Assembly: GCA_018340375.1 (NCBI GenBank)
Contig: JAFFJZ010000002.1
Span: forward strand, 18,122,001 to 18,186,000
DNA length: 64,000 bases
DNA from: Gonatopus flavifemur
Lineage: Eukaryota; Arthropoda; Insecta; Hymenoptera; Dryinidae
Direction of reading: 5' to 3'
Part shown: positions 11,983 to 24,280 of the stretch, piece after piece
How the letters are laid out: each line of letters opens with the position of its first letter
How positions within the stretch are numbered: position 1 is the stretch's first letter
Notes under the pieces: model-generated
Seen by the model: only the letters and a program-made list of their open reading frames with translations
The model's database searches: none
What the model was told of the DNA's origin: nothing
Position numbers and translations under genes: made by a program

Positions 11983-12465
11983 TCCCCGGATATTTTGTCC
12001 GTGGACATTCTGGCACGGAAATTTTGTCCCAGATATTCTGACTAAGGACATTTCGTCGTGTTACCGATTCTTGTGTATACTGTATAGAATGTTTTTTCAA
12101 TTAATATCCAATCAATCAATGAGGAACAGTCCTTAAGTAGTTAACTGGAGATTTTCATTGGAAAAGCAAAATGTGATTTCGCTGTCTAACTTTTTGCTAA
12201 TGAAAGAAATAATTTGCTACGTGAGCCAATTATTGGCTGAAGCTTCAGCTGCGAATTATTTGCTAGGCTACTGAATTTTCAATATTATATATAGAACAGC
12301 GAACAAATTTGGAGCGCGGACAACGGGATCTAGTATTTTTGATCCCTGGTCAAAATATCTGAGATTTTATCTTCGGTCAAAATATCTCGGAAATATATCC
12401 CCAGCAAAATATCTTGGACGAAATGTCCCCGATAAAATATTCCTGTCCCAATTATCTCGTTTCCA
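11983..12465. repeat. array of GGACAAAATGTCC-like words, interrupted
   Basis: Units such as CCCCGGATATTTTGTCC, GGCACGGAAATTTTGTCCC, AAGGACATTTCGTCG on the left and GTCAAAATATCT, GACGAAATGTCCCCG, CCTGTCCCAATTATCTCG on the right are tandem degenerate copies. Sequence at about 12175-12310 (TTTGCTAATG, ATTATTTGCTAGG, ATAGAACAGCGAAC) looks like an AGCT-family element inserted between the two blocks. A related array is at 14578-14780. Confidence 0.6.
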
Positions 12466-13319
12466 AAAACAATCGCATTCGTTCAAAAATCGACCATCCA
12501 ACAAGAAAAGCATCTGGTAATCCAAGGTGGTTTTATTGGGGAGCGGACGAAGCCGGCCCACATAGCATGCAGTTCTTGAAGATATCTAAAAAAAAATACT
12601 CAACTGAGAGATCTTCAAGAACGTTCTTGAAGATTTCTTAAAGATATCTTCCAGAAGTGTGGGGAAGACATCTTGTAAAAGATTTCTAAAAGATGTCTTG
12701 ATTTAAGACATCTCCAAGACGACCAAGCAAGATATCTTAAAGATATCTTTTAGAAGCGTTTGAAAGATATCTTCTTGGAAGACTTAAACAAGATATGTTT
12801 GGAAGGATAGATTGTCAGCAAGTTTAGGTTATGAATACCTGTTCATATGAATTGACATGAATGACACTTGGAATGTGCCTTTTATTACAATCGAATTACA
12901 GATGTGATAAATTCGTTCACAAATCGGAAGCTTGAAAAATTTATAAACATGCTAAGAGATTTCAAATTCTGCAAAAATTACGATTTTGTAACCTTTTAAT
13001 ACCCGCGCTGGAATTAACGAATCTTCAAGACGCAAATATTTTACAAATTACTGAACTTTTTACGCTCAATTTTATGTACAGCCTTTAAATAAATTCTAAA
13101 AAATTCTCATTCATACTCATTAATAAGTTATTCTTTAATAACGTTGGGATAGAAATAATTTAGGAAGAATCTGTGGTATCCAAGACCAACTTATCTGACA
13201 TTTGTTTGTATAATAACAGTTTTTTCAAAAGATCATTTCTACTCTGAGAATGTACACCACTAACACGATTTCACTGTGTTATATTGACAATCATAAGTAT
13301 CAAAACCAAACTGTCTCTA

Positions 13320-13375
13320 TAGCTCAGATCACTGAAGCGTAAGTACATCGTAAAATGCTCGGGTTCGATTCCCCC
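13320..13375 (+). other. tRNA-like pol III box pair (SINE-like module)
   Basis: TAGCTCAGATCACTGAAG resembles an A box and GGGTTCGATTCCCCC is an excellent B box (GGTTCGANTCC). The spacing is that of a tRNA, but the flanks do not form an acceptor stem, so a functional tRNA is unlikely. It sits inside the AAGATATCTT array element. It is probably a tRNA-derived promoter module or remnant. Confidence 0.5.
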
Positions 13376-13744
13376 AATCTCAAAAATTGAGATAAAGTAA
13401 ACATCATAGGAGTGCGAGAGCGACAAAGACAAAGAATAGGTCAGGATTTTTTTTTCGTGAATAAATTCAAGCTTCTTCTAAGACATTTTTATGAATTTTG
13501 CAAGACATCTTTGAGAAATCTTGAAGAACTCTTTTAGATTTCTTAATTTCTTCTTGAAGATATCTTAGAGAAGTCTCCGAGACATCTTTTAGAAATCTAT
13601 TCATGTTGCATAAAACATCTTTTCGAATACGAAAAGATATCTTGTAGAAAATTCTTCAAGACTTCTTGTACTTTTGGAAGATATCTTTTAGAATTCTAAA
13701 AGATATCTTCGTGTCTGTTTGGGGGAGGTCCCCGCAAATCCTTG

Positions 13745-13876
13745 CCCTGTTAAAAATGACGGAAGTGTGCGGAAAGGTTTGGTAACCAATTGGGACAAAA
13801 ACCGACATTAAACGGAATAAATCGTAAAGATTCGCAACTAAATTCTTTCCGTTTATTTCCGTCATTTTTAACAGGG
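13745..13876. repeat. 132-bp MITE, CCCTGTTAAAAATGACGGAA ends
   Basis: Nearly perfect terminal inverted repeats of about 20 bp: CCCTGTTAAAAATGACGGAA at the left, its complement at the right. CGGAATAAAT and TTCCGTTTATTTCCG near the right arm add internal symmetry. It interrupts the AAGATATCTT array, so it arrived later. No convincing target duplication. Confidence 0.8.
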
Positions 13877-14577
13877 TGTAGTTACCAATAGGATGATCAT
13901 ATCAAAAGTCAACCCAGTTAACAATTTTGAGGAATTCTTCCGGAACATTCTAAAAGATATCTTAAAGAATTCTAAAAGATGTCTTATGAAACACCTAAAG
14001 ACATCTTTAAGATATCTTTAAGAATTCTAAAAGATACCTTCAGAAAACTTCAAGAAATCTCGCATGAAGACTTCCAAAAGATATCTTTTGGTGTTTCATA
14101 AGACATCTTCTCGAATTCTTTGAGATATCTTTCGGAATGATCCAAAAGAGTGATCCAAAATTGTTATGTGGGAAAATGATCCATCAATTCAAACCAACGA
14201 ATCAAAATGTTATATCGGGAAAAAACAATGATTACAGCATATCATGAATAATGATACATTAGCACTAAAATAATATCTTGATCAAGTTAGAATATTATTA
14301 TCGTTCATGATATATTTTGTGAGGTGTTTAGGTTTCAAGATCGTATGTAATAAATGTTTGTCGGTGAACTTGATGCAATATTTTGTATGATTTCATGTAA
14401 TGTATTATCGAACTGCCTCTTTTTTGTTATTGTAATATTGTAATTTCATGGAATGACGTAGCATTTGGAGTGATTTCTGTGCTGAGTAATAAAATTTGAT
14501 AAGAAATGGATTTTGGAATAAAAAATTACTTTCGATTTATGAAAATATGATGTACTTGTATTTTTGTATCAAGCATG

Positions 14578-14780
14578 CGGGGTGTTCCATTTTGAACCAG
14601 CTCTTAGGGTGAAACGAGGATGTTTCAGCATGGCACTGAGATCTTTTAGCATTGGATGTTTTGTAGTGAGATATTTTCGTCCTGGACATTCATGTACGGG
14701 TACATTTCAGTCGGGGATGTTTTTGTATAGGTATATTTTGGTTTGGAATATTTTCGTACAGGGACGTTTCGGGCTGTCTT
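14578..14780. repeat. array of GGACATTTTGTC/TTTCAGTCGGG-like words
   Basis: About ten units of 18-22 bp in one orientation (GGATGTTTCAGCATGGCAC, GGATGTTTTGTAGTGAG, GGACATTCATGTACGGG, GGGACGTTTCGGGC). Related in style to the array at 11983-12465. The open frames across it are repeat translations. Confidence 0.55.
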
Positions 14781-14886
14781 AGGCCCAACAAATTCAGCTT
14801 GAAGAGTCGACATTAAATTAATTACATTTTTTGCTGTCACAGCAAAAGAAGCCTAGTAAAATCAGATCTATTTTGTGCGTGCGATG

Positions 14887-15104
14887 CACTGAGAGAAAGG
14901 CAACTAATATTTTGTTATCCCAGCTCAATTTTAGTTGGTGTGAATAAAATTCCAGTCGCCTGAAATATGAATAAAACAGTTCATTCAATGCAAATAAAAC
15001 ATTCCATTACAACAAATAAGATTTATTTGGTTCAACTGAATTTTTATTTAAAGTGGTTAAATTTTCTCGCTGTCTAATATTCAACTAAACCCTTATTCTC
15101 AGTG
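14887..15104. repeat. MITE, CACTGAGAGAAAGG / TTCTCAGTG ends
   Basis: Short inverted termini of the CACTGAGAAAA group around AT-rich sequence with repeated AATAAAACA/TATTTAAAG words. No coding capacity; no clean TA duplication. Confidence 0.5.
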
Positions 15105-15377
15105 AGCTTCTGGTAAAAACATTTTGTCTCAATGCGGTAAATTCAATACGCAAATTTGTATGTTAGTTATTTTTAGGATATTCTTTATATTCCATCTATT
15201 TGGATATTGGATAAAATATTTGTATTCCAACACGGAGAAGGGAGAAAGTCGTTGTGACAGCGGAATCTAGTTTTGCTGGGTCCCTTTTACTGGAACAGCA
15301 AGTTTTCTGCAATTATGGCAAATTATTTGCTATCATAACAATCTTGTTAGAAATTTTTTAGCTGTGATAACAAGGAA

Positions 15378-15570
15378 TGTTTGATATCCTCGAAGTTTGA
15401 ATCGTTCATAGAAACGAACCGGAATTTTAAACTCACAAAATCTGATGAACTATCGTTATTTTTCACTTCGAATTAACTCCTTGGAACTGAAAACATCGTT
15501 CAAAAGATTTGAATATTGTGTTGTTCAAGCGCTAATTCGTTTCAATAAACGATTCAAACTTCAACAACAT
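15378..15570. repeat. copy 2 of the ATGTTGCTGAAGTTTGAATC family
   Basis: Left ATGTTTGATATCCTCGAAGT, then GTTTGAATCGTTC; right CGATTCAAACTTCAACAACA. The core contains AAACTCACAAAATCTGATGA and TCCTTGGAACTGAAAACATC, shared with the other copies. It lies inside an AGC-word element, giving a relative insertion order. Confidence 0.75.
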
Positions 15571-15741
15571 AAATGTTCACTCTTCCAGCCAAATTCGTTT
15601 GGTATTCTGTATTTGATACCAAAAAGTTTGCTGGTCCAGCGAAGATTTTGCCACTGTGGTTAATCATGTTGCTCCCTCAGCAATCCACTTAGTCGTGGCA
15701 GCGAATTTTCAGCTAGGATGGCCGAAAAATTCGCTATTCCG

Positions 15742-15755
15742 TATATATATATATA
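15742..15755. repeat. short (TA)n microsatellite
   Basis: A 14-base TATATA run inside the right part of the AGC-word element. Confidence 0.8.
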
Positions 15756-16079
15756 CCTCGATTTGCTGCGTTAGTAAATTCTTTTTTCCCGGGAAGTTAC
15801 ATAAACTGGTAGCTAAATTTGAACTTCTCTACGGCGATTAATTTTGAAACATAGTTTCAAACAGCACTACAATTTCCTATGTATTCATAAAGAATCCTCC
15901 ATGAAATTACCATGAAAAGTATGTTAATTGAAGTTCGGAGCTGCTCTAACAATACGCATACCATCTTTTTATCAACAATATTTCTCAACGATTCGTTATC
16001 ATTCATAAAAAAGTTTGAGATGTTGAACAAAGGATCGTACGTTTCATAAATTTCTTCCAACTGTGGAGATGAAATGAAG

Positions 16080-16770
16080 AAGTAACGATTATGGTGTAGT
16101 TAAAAGTTTTTACAGTTACACCTTACAACTCAATGCGCCACATAACCATACAGTGAAATAACTAAAAGTGTCAATGTCAGTCATCGACTAAATCGCTATA
16201 CCATTATAACACAGCCGACGCTTTAGTCGGATAACTGTCAGCTACCATTACGGAGAAGATGATTTTTTTACAAGCTTATTCCATATACGTATTTTTATGT
16301 ACGTGTAAAATACATACGCTCCGTCCGCACGTGTATGCACATGTTCCGTTCTTTGAGGAGTTTTCTTCAATTACCGGAGCTCTTTAGTTTCCATCATCTT
16401 CAACGTGACCGATTATCGAAAATTGAACAATTATTATTATTGCTATTATCATTATTACTATTATGGCTACTCGTTAACTGTACTTTTCACTCCATCTAAT
16501 AGTTATTCTGCAGTGCCTTGAACCAAATAGATTTCCCTCATCTCTTTCTTCCTAGTGATTCTCGCGAAGTGTGATAATGATGATATGGAGTTGGAAATTG
16601 ATAAGTGTAAATTGGATTGAAGCGCTTCTAATACGTTAGATAACTTTCTTCTTTTGGTTTTGATAATCAAATTGAAAAAAAAACATTGCACTATCTGCAA
16701 TTGAAATGTATAAAGTTGAACTAACACCTGGATGTTCCGAAGGTGTGCTCTGTTTGTTGTTGCCTCCCCT
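16080..16770. other. no recognised gene; ATT/TTA-rich microsatellite
   Basis: Contains a degenerate (ATT)n tract at about 16429-16464. No exon-like or transposon-end signal was recognised in the rest. Confidence 0.5.
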
Positions 16771-17012
16771 GGGAACCCGATTTCTTAGATTTAAAGAAAA
16801 TCTCTTTGCCCTCATTCTGATAAATCTTGATTTCAATGGGAAAGATAGTTCATTCCAATCGGAGAATTTTTCATTAAATTGAAAGTATATTCTTCGAATT
16901 CAGGAAGGAATATATTTCTGTCTCAATTTGAAAATTTGTTTGAAAGAAATATTTATTAGAATGAGGGCAAAGAAAATTTTCTTTCAATCTAAAAAATTGG
17001 GTTCTCGGTGTC
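16770..17012. repeat. 240-bp foldback with GAACCCGATTTCTTAG arms
   Basis: The left arm (GGGAACCCGATTTCTTAGAT, then TTTGCCCTCATTCTGATAAA) pairs with the right arm (TTAGAATGAGGGCAAAG, then AAAAAATTGGGTTCTCG) over about 65 bp with scattered mismatches. Open frames across it are arm translations. Confidence 0.7.
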
Positions 17013-17138
17013 TAGAAAACCACTGGAACCGTTTTAGGATTTTTACGTTTATCAATATTCGATCAATCACATTGTGATTGAGATGAGAGAATTCGAAATT
17101 ATATTCAGTGGAGTACAAAAACGAGAACAAAATAACAT

Positions 17139-17350
17139 AATGTTGCGAAAGTTGGAATTGTTTATAGAAACCAAACGAAAATTCAAACTCATAAAATCAG
17201 ATAAATTATCGTTATTCAACTTCTCGAATTACCTCCTTGGAACCGGAAACATCGCTAAAAGAAGGTATTGGAAAATTTTGAGTGTTCAACAGTCCAGTAT
17301 TTCGTTATTCGATCATCAATAATTCGTTTCAATAAACTTCAGCAACCAAT
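17139..17350. repeat. copy 3 of the ATGTTGCTGAAGTTTGAATC family
   Basis: Begins ATGTTGCGAAAGTTGGAATT, ends AAACTTCAGCAACC. The core has TTCAAACTCATAAAATCAGA and CTCCTTGGAACCGGAAACAT. An 82-codon open frame covers most of it but the other copies do not keep it open, so it is not a gene. Confidence 0.75.
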
Positions 17351-19150
17351 GAAGAAACCAGGAATTTTATCTTGATGTTATTTTATAATACCAAACATGA
17401 TGTATGAATTTATGTAATCATTTGGTTCATAAGTAATTTTTCAAAGTTAAAAATTCTATATATTATTTTTTCTCTACTTTTCATGCTTTCTAAATATATA
17501 ATTTTCATAATTCCATCCTTTTACCGATGGAATGATGAAGGAATGTATATTGTTATCCAATTATCATTAGTTCAAAGGAACTCGGCAGATACCGACTAAC
17601 AATGTATATACATTTTTCACAATTAGTTTTCTCTTGCCAACTCCCATTAAATCTTCATATTCGAGTTGTCAGTTACTAACTGACTAGTGAATTGTGAGTT
17701 TATCACAATAAGTGTTCGTTTAATAGTATCCGATTACCCGTGAACGTATATACTCACGATATATCTACTAAGACTCACTTTATCACTCATTCAGTAGCCT
17801 GTTCCCGTAGCACATCTCCAATCCAGAGATAGATAAATCTCACTTTCGTTAGAATGTTGAGTAAGATTAATCGAATATCACGTGCCTTTCTTCGTATGCC
17901 TTCTTTTTTTTCGAAAAGCTTCACTGAGAAAACGTTTGTTTCGGCGAAACAAAATTTTGGCTGAAATAAAATTTATTTGTCTGTATGAAAGCTTTAATTA
18001 TTGTGAACCAAATTTTGTTCACCACAGATAAATTTTATTTCAGCCAACCAAAAAGTTTCTTTGCGTTCATTTCAACCAAAATTTTGTTTGACTGGAACGA
18101 ACTGTGTTTTCAGGCTTCATAAATTTCATTCACAACTTTTCTACATTTCAAATTTGTTTTCTTCAATATCGCTCAAATGGTTCGAATAAATTCGTTGAAT
18201 AGATCGGACCTTTCGAACTGACTGGAAGTTGAGATATCTTTGATTTTTCTGCTCATTGATACGAAGTTGAATGATGAATACGGGTAACTTTTATCTTGGA
18301 CAACCTTTCTCCAACGAATTGGAAGTTAATTGACTGTGGCGCAGTGAGGTAATCGTGGATTATTTGTCTACTTTGTGGACATGTGATTGAATGCAAATAG
18401 AATTAACGATATCTTCACAGAGAACTGTTATTATACGTGGATCATACGTGTTCGTAGATCATTGCAGGAGATGTGAGTTTGGAATGATGTTGGGTAAAGA
18501 GAGGTACAGGAGAAATTGAGATAACTGTATTACCAGAGTTTTAAGTCCGCGACAAGTTCAATGCTAGTCATTACGTTTATGGAAGTCATTTTAAATCTCT
18601 GGCGAGCAGATGCAACGAAGATTGCGAATCAATCGTATTAATTTCTAATATATCGGTAGAGATTATTCTTATCTATCCTTGAAAATTTATAATCCTGTTC
18701 GGATAATGGTTTCTTAATGTTTTTTTATGAAATCAATGAAAAGGTGCTTCGATATGGCACTGAGTGTATCATATCCGTTGAATATAAATATTATTTCAAT
18801 AGAGTGATTGTATAATCCATGTTTAGGGTTATGTAACTCATCGAGTGTATGCTTGGAAACCGGATTTCGTTTAGAATAAATAATATGTTCCAGTGCGACA
18901 AATTGATTTATATTAACACAAAGTTAAAAATCTGTGATTTGAGAACTGTTATTATTTTTCTCAAACTTTCCACTTGAATTGTACTATTTATAGAATTGGA
19001 TATAAATTTATGTATTTTCAGTATCAAAAACTGTCGAAGTGAAAGAATTTATATTGCAAATGTGTTCCCACCCAGTAAACATTTTTCCCCTCAACATTTC
19101 AAACATTCATTATGTTTTCTAAATGCTCACAGAAAGTTCTCTAATACGTC
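17351..19150. other. no gene recognised; one internal inverted repeat
   Basis: Near 17922-18112 CACTGAGAAAACG is followed by AACAAAATTTTGGCTGAAAT, matched in inverse orientation by TTTCAGCCAACC and ACCAAAATTTTGTTTGAC. This is probably a degraded MITE with an ACCAAAATTTTG word. The remainder shows nothing I can support. Confidence 0.45.
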
Positions 19151-19154
19151 GATT

Positions 19155-19265
19155 TCGAAAATCTTTTTGATACCTTTTTCATGAGGTCTGGAAGTTATCA
19201 GAAAGTTGACTTGAACCACATTCTGATAACTCCCAAACCTCATGAAAAAGGCATCAAAAAACTCT
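19155..19265. repeat. palindromic hairpin, about 110 bp
   Basis: TTTTGATACCTTTTTCATGA with GGTCTGGAAGTTATCAGAA pairs with TTCTGATAACTCCCAAACC and TCATGAAAAAGGCATCAAAA. The arms are about 45 bp with a small loop. The two sides of the centre also carry GTCGATTTCG-like sequence, so the element may be somewhat larger. Confidence 0.7.
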
Positions 19266-19408
19266 ATTCGAGTTCTATCGATCTTGAATCTTGACTTCAG
19301 AAATCGATACTGAAGCATCAATCTTTAATTCCGTCTAATACTTTTCTTTATTAAAATCTTGAAAGCAAAAACTGCGATATTGTTCTTTTTCATTATTCTA
19401 GAAATTTT

Positions 19409-19600
19409 TATATTCTTGAAGTTCAAATCGCTTATAGGAACGAATTGAAAATGCAAATTCTCAAAATGTGATGGATGATCATTTGTTATCTTCTCAAACT
19501 GGCTCCTTGGAACTGGGAACATCTTTTGAAGAATGTATCGCAAGATTTCGAGTCTTTAACTGCCGAGTATTTCGTTATTCGATTACCAATTCTGTTCACC
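19409..19600. repeat. copy 4 of the ATGTTGCTGAAGTTTGAATC family
   Basis: Recognised by TTGAAGTTCAAATCGCTTAT, GCAAATTCTCAAAATGTGAT and GGCTCCTTGGAACTGGGAAC in the same order and spacing as the other copies. Its ends are degraded. Confidence 0.65.
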
Positions 19601-19855
19601 CATCAGCTTTTGTGCATAAGATGAAGTCTACACTGTGAGAAATTTCTTTAAATTTTATGCATTTTTCAAGCACATTTCTTGATTAAATTTTTAGTCCCGG
19701 GTAACTGAATTAAGAATTTATTTACACGTAATCATAGTACGTGTAACATTCACACATTAATGTATATTTTTGTTACTGAAAAAGTAATCGCAAAACTCAC
19801 CGATTTTTCAGACTACTGGATTTGAAATTGAATTGTATGCTAATTATATTTCATG

Positions 19856-20019
19856 CACTGCAAAAAGTATTCGGAATTTTCCCATACCTATGTGAACGAA
19901 ATTTCCTATCACGTGTAGGAATTTCCACATAAAACTATATTAAAATTGCTGTTCTTGAGGGATTTTTACTGTAAATTCATAGGATTTTCCCCAAAATTTA
20001 CGGGAAATTTTTTACAGTG
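19856..20019. repeat. small element with GGAATTTTCC words
   Basis: Inverted ends CACTGCAAAAAGTATTCGG and GGGAAATTTTTTACAGTG. Words CGGAATTTTCCC, GGAATTTCC, AGGATTTTCCCC fill the interior. Similar in word to the larger element at 35640-36759. Confidence 0.55.
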
Positions 20020-20166
20020 TGATATTTGACAGTGTCAATATTTTCGAATTTTATAAAATGCCGTTCGAAGCTCTATCCAAATTATAGAAAAAAGAAAATA
20101 TCGATCTCATCGGATTTCGCAGATCCCTAATACAGAGGGTTGAATTGAATTGAAAGAATACATTCA

Positions 20167-20500
20167 TACAGATTGTTTCAGAATTCATCATTCGGATTTC
20201 TGTGGTGTATTCTGAAACCAAAATGCAATAATTTCCCGTTTGAAAACATTTTTTGGAGGCTTAGTTTTTGAGCTATGAACATTTTTAGATTTTTTTCCAA
20301 ATCCAGATAACTCGAGAGCATTGTGTTCTACAATCTTGAGCCTCACCTGGATCTTTGGAAGAAAATACAATCCCCTAATTTAAAGTTGCAAAAACTAAGC
20401 CTCCAAAAAATTTTTTTCAAACGGAAAATTATTGTATTTTGACTGCAGAATTGAAATACACCACAGAAATCCGAATGAAGAATTCTGAAACACCTTGTAT
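20167..20500. repeat. 334-bp foldback, GGTGTTTCAGAATTC ends
   Basis: The left arm (TGTTTCAGAATTCATCATTC, CGGATTTCTGTGGTGTATT) pairs with the right arm (AATACACCACAGAAATCCG, AATTCTGAAACACC); inner segments TTTTTTGGAGGCTTAGTTTT and AAAACTAAGCCTCCAAAAAA also pair. No coding signal. Confidence 0.8.
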
Positions 20501-23170
20501 ATAAAATACATATCAAAATATGTACATATTATTTATATAAAATATATAAAAAAGGGACAAATAAAAAAAAATTATTTCATCCAAGGGGGTTTAAAATGCG
20601 AATGAATTTTTTGATTACGTGAATAACTTTAGCTCCCATTAAATTTAACTGAAAAACTACTGAGAAAATTCTAACAGTACAAGCGTTTAATGTGATTTAT
20701 CTCCGTGTTGAAAATGTATCAATGGATCGTTGATTAATCACTGGCCCGTGAAAACATCATCAGGGGATATTCGTGGAGCTGTTTTGCATTAAATACTGTT
20801 TTGTTTTTACATAGATTCGCTCATATCCAATGAAATTTCTCTCTAGATTTGCCAGATACTCGTTGAAAAGTGTTGAAATTGGAATTTGCCTGAATAATTC
20901 ACTTATCATCGAAGTTTAAAGGAAATTTGATATATAGGAAAAGAATTGAATTGAATCAACACCTGTGGAAAACATTATATTTTTATGTATTTGATTTTTG
21001 TGTATTCAAATTGATTGAATAGATCAAAAACAATGGTTACAATGTTTATGTTGTTCGATAGAATCAATTAGTTAGATCTAATGCTCTTGATTCTAAAAAA
21101 GGGATCAGCTGTAAACATCGAAATCCATGTTCTCATGTTTCGTATTTTTACATGCGAATTGCTGGATACACGGCCAAATATAAATAATAAGAAATGTTGC
21201 TGCACCTTATCACTGTGCCCTTGTGGACCTAGTATGCATCCTAGACAGGGTTCTCTTCAGAAAATTTTCGAAATTATACATAGTTTATATATAGCTCAAT
21301 AAAGTTTAGATATAATTATCATAAAAATCATATATAACTTGAAAATTTTTCTTCTCGGGTCTTGTTCTGATACTTTTGAAGGAGCAGAAACCACTCCAGT
21401 TCTGAATTTCCTTGACAATCTTCAAACTTCACGCACGGAAAAAAATGTTGAACTGCATGTACCTGCTAAATTTTAGCTGCTGCAGCGAAATATCTAGCTG
21501 AACCCCTGGCAAACAGAATTCAATAATTTCTCATGAAGTTCCAATTTCTAGAAAAATCATAAGAATTTTGTTTATGTATAAATATCTCCACAATAATGTA
21601 TAAAATGTATGTAAATTGTACAAAACTTGCATCAAAGTATTCTCTTACATGCATGCATGTCCATAAGTTGATATTTTGTCGAAGATTGTGATTTTCATAG
21701 CACGTATTGTGAGGAAGCTTATGATCAAGGTTGAAGTATCGAAAACCTAACGGCAGTTTGAACTTATCTATCTACCTTTATCTCACTTGAAATCGTGCAT
21801 CAGAGATGATATCCCAACCATTAGATTATGCTACCTTGATATTAACTTGAAACTATGGTGCTCGTTTATTCACCTCATCCCTGTCTACTTCCCAGACCCT
21901 AAGTCTTTGGATTATCATCTGTTCCACTTGGTACAACACAGTCCTCGAGAACAACATTCCAAAAAATCATGATGCAAAGGTATATTTTTAACTGTTGTTA
22001 CTTCACCTTCAAACAACCTGTGCTTTCGATCTGGGAATCATCTTTTCTCAGAGAAGCGGAGGAATATAATTGAAATCGATGACTATCATTTCAATTCCGA
22101 CAAATCTAACGATGGTTTTGATTCAACCTTCCATTGGCAAGCTGAAAACAGTGACCGATTACTTCAACATTGCGTCCTTGCTTGGAAAAATTCAAATTCA
22201 ATGAGATTTGGCCAAAATATTGTTCGAGAAATTTATCAAACTGATAAAATTTCATTGAAAAATGATCAATTCAAAGATTCAACTAATTGTTTGTCCTATT
22301 TCATTGATACTCGGCGAAATTCAATGGATTTTCTTTGACGAGGAATCAAAGTTCAAGTATTTTTCATTTGTATAATTGAGTAGCTCTCAACTGTGAGTTC
22401 AACCATTTCAATTTGTGACAAAATTTTCTTGTAATCAGTTACATCAATCGACCGCGAGTTTCACCTTTGTCCGCATATTTGCGGTCTGTAACTGGGCTCA
22501 CGCTGGAATTCGTTGTTTCTTCAATACATATGTTTCCAGAATATTCCTACGCTTCGAGTGAGAACTATTGTATCTCTGTTTCTTTGTTACTGTATACCAA
22601 GATTCCATTCCGATCTTTGAGATTTTGAAACGCATCATTGCCTACATTCACAATGGAATGTCTATTGAATACTGTTTTTGTTATTCTCGGCGCCATTTCA
22701 CCATAATTCATTGCGTAACTGAATTGAAGGAAATGGTTTTCAAAAAGATTGCATTGGTTATTAGGAATGATAGTAAATTGGTGACAACTGCAGATTTCTG
22801 TACACGATCGCCGATGCAGAGAAGAGTGGTGTTCCTCATTTCGATGAACTCAAATACAATTCATGAATTCTAATCAGCTTATAAAGAAAATTCCTATGAT
22901 CATTTCAATCACGGTTTTCAAAAAATCAACGTAATATGGACCAAGATTTCACTTGTTGCGTTAGTAATCTCTGCGATTCTTCTTTGGTACTATTTATTCT
23001 ACAGTTTGGGCCTTTATAACCTTCACGCAAACATTACCGGTGTTTTGTGTAAAAGTTATGCATCGCAATTGCTGCGATAGAGTCAATTACTACTGCTACA
23101 TTACCGTTGTAATTTGGCTCGTAAGTTTGAATTGCAATTCATGCAGCACGCTGGCCCCAATGTAGTCATA
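20501..23170. other. AT-rich sequence, only weak repeats
   Basis: CACGGAAAAAAATG near 21435 with TAGCTGCTGCAGCG looks like the left half of an AGCT-word element whose right end is not found. Open frames of 61-101 codons in this stretch show no motif or splice context. Confidence 0.45.
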
Positions 23171-23184
23171 AAAAATTCTTCATG

Positions 23185-23399
23185 ACTTCGTAGTGCGATT
23201 TTTTACTATGGAATTATAAGAATGGAGGAACATACGGACTTCTAATGGAATTTACTATAATATGATGAAGTTTACTATGCCATAACAATAGAAACCTGAT
23301 CAAATTTACAATGTTTTCAGTAAATTTCATTAGAAGTTGGTATGTTTCCCCATTCCCATAATTCCATAATGAATTTAACTATGAATTCCTCTTAGTGTA
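23185..23399. repeat. inverted-repeat element, about 215 bp
   Basis: ATGGAATTATAAGAATGGAG and GACTTCTAATGGAATTTACT pair with AGTAAATTTCATTAGAAGT and CCCATTCCCATAATTCCAT. The right end carries TCTTAGTGTAA, a CACTAAGA-type terminus; the left terminus is diverged. Confidence 0.65.
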
Positions 23400-24280
23400 A
23401 CACTTCAAAATGAGTTCCTCATGAATCCCTGATATCCAAAAAGAATTTTAAAAGAATTCTCAAGGATTCATTATGAATTCTTTCGGGACTGACATAACAG
23501 GAGCGCATTGTTAACATGCTTGTGCTAATATAAATATGGAAGAGCGATGTAATGAATGGATAGGACATATTTAAGTTAAAATTATAAAAACGGGAATTTA
23601 TTGGAAAAGATGACGAGTAAGAGACGTTGAACTCCCTCTAACAGCACAATGTGTTTTTGGGGATTCTTTTAGACATTAAGGAAACCTCTTCCACTTGTTC
23701 TAAACGTTCCATAACCTCCTCAATTAGTGATGCCGATTCTTTTTTATACAGAATATATCAAATTTTCATCGATATTTTTTATACAAATCTATAAAAACTA
23801 AATAATTTTTCTGTAAAAAAGAAGGTATTACTAGTGTCAATGGCACGTTGTGTCTGGCTTGGAGTAGAAGGAGTTACGGTCATTTATGTACTGAAATTCA
23901 CTCTAAATACACAGAGACAATTGATTCGTAAACAGTAATATATTTATATCGCAGCCGTGGGATATATTTTATTGTAGCGGAACAAACCATGAGTATGCGA
24001 CAGATTACACTATAATTCTTCTTAAATTTTTAACGCGGAGTATAAAAAAAAACACGAAGTTATAGCTTCTATCTTCATAATCAGATATATCCCACGAGTA
24101 CGATACTTTGTCTAATAATCTTGATTATAAAATTTTCTATGTGTGCTTTCTTCATTCTCTTATATCATCCATACGATTCTCAATCCTGGAGGTATAAATC
24201 CCTAGAGTCCTTTGATGGAACAAATCTGTGCATTGATAAAAGTGCGCCCTATTTTCAATCATTTTCGACCGCTTATTTGT

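Larger units (their letters stand above)
12557..14172. repeat. large AAGATATCTT-word array element
   Basis: Three blocks (about 12575-12800, 13485-13715, 13925-14145) consist of degenerate copies of AAGATATCTT and related words (AGACATCTT, AAGATTTCT) in both orientations. Short inverted ends CCCACATAGCA (12557) and TGTTATGTGGG (to 14172) may bound it. It contains a tRNA-like module at 13320-13375 and is interrupted by a 132-bp MITE at 13745-13876. No protein-coding signal. The outer boundaries are inference. Confidence 0.6.
15233..15835. repeat. AGC/GCT-word element, interrupted
   Basis: Starts with CACGGAGAAGGGAGAAAG; carries words such as GTGACAGCGG, GAACAGCAAG, TTTGCTATC, AGCTGTGATAAC and, beyond the insertion, GTGGCAGCGAATTTTCAGC. 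A 193-bp member of the ATGTTGCTGAAG family (15378-15570) interrupts it. It resembles the element at 51706-52015. The right end is uncertain. Confidence 0.5.

Noticed and set aside
13320..13375. Functional tRNA gene
   Set aside because: Good A and B boxes but no acceptor stem or convincing anticodon arm could be drawn; kept as a tRNA-like module only.
12557..14172. Operator or transcription-factor site cluster (many AAGATATCTT palindromes)
   Set aside because: The same architecture recurs with unrelated words in other mobile elements, so a repeat-structural explanation is preferred over binding sites.
17074..17322. 82-codon plus-strand frame
   Set aside because: It is the interior of a repeat-family copy; other copies do not maintain the frame.
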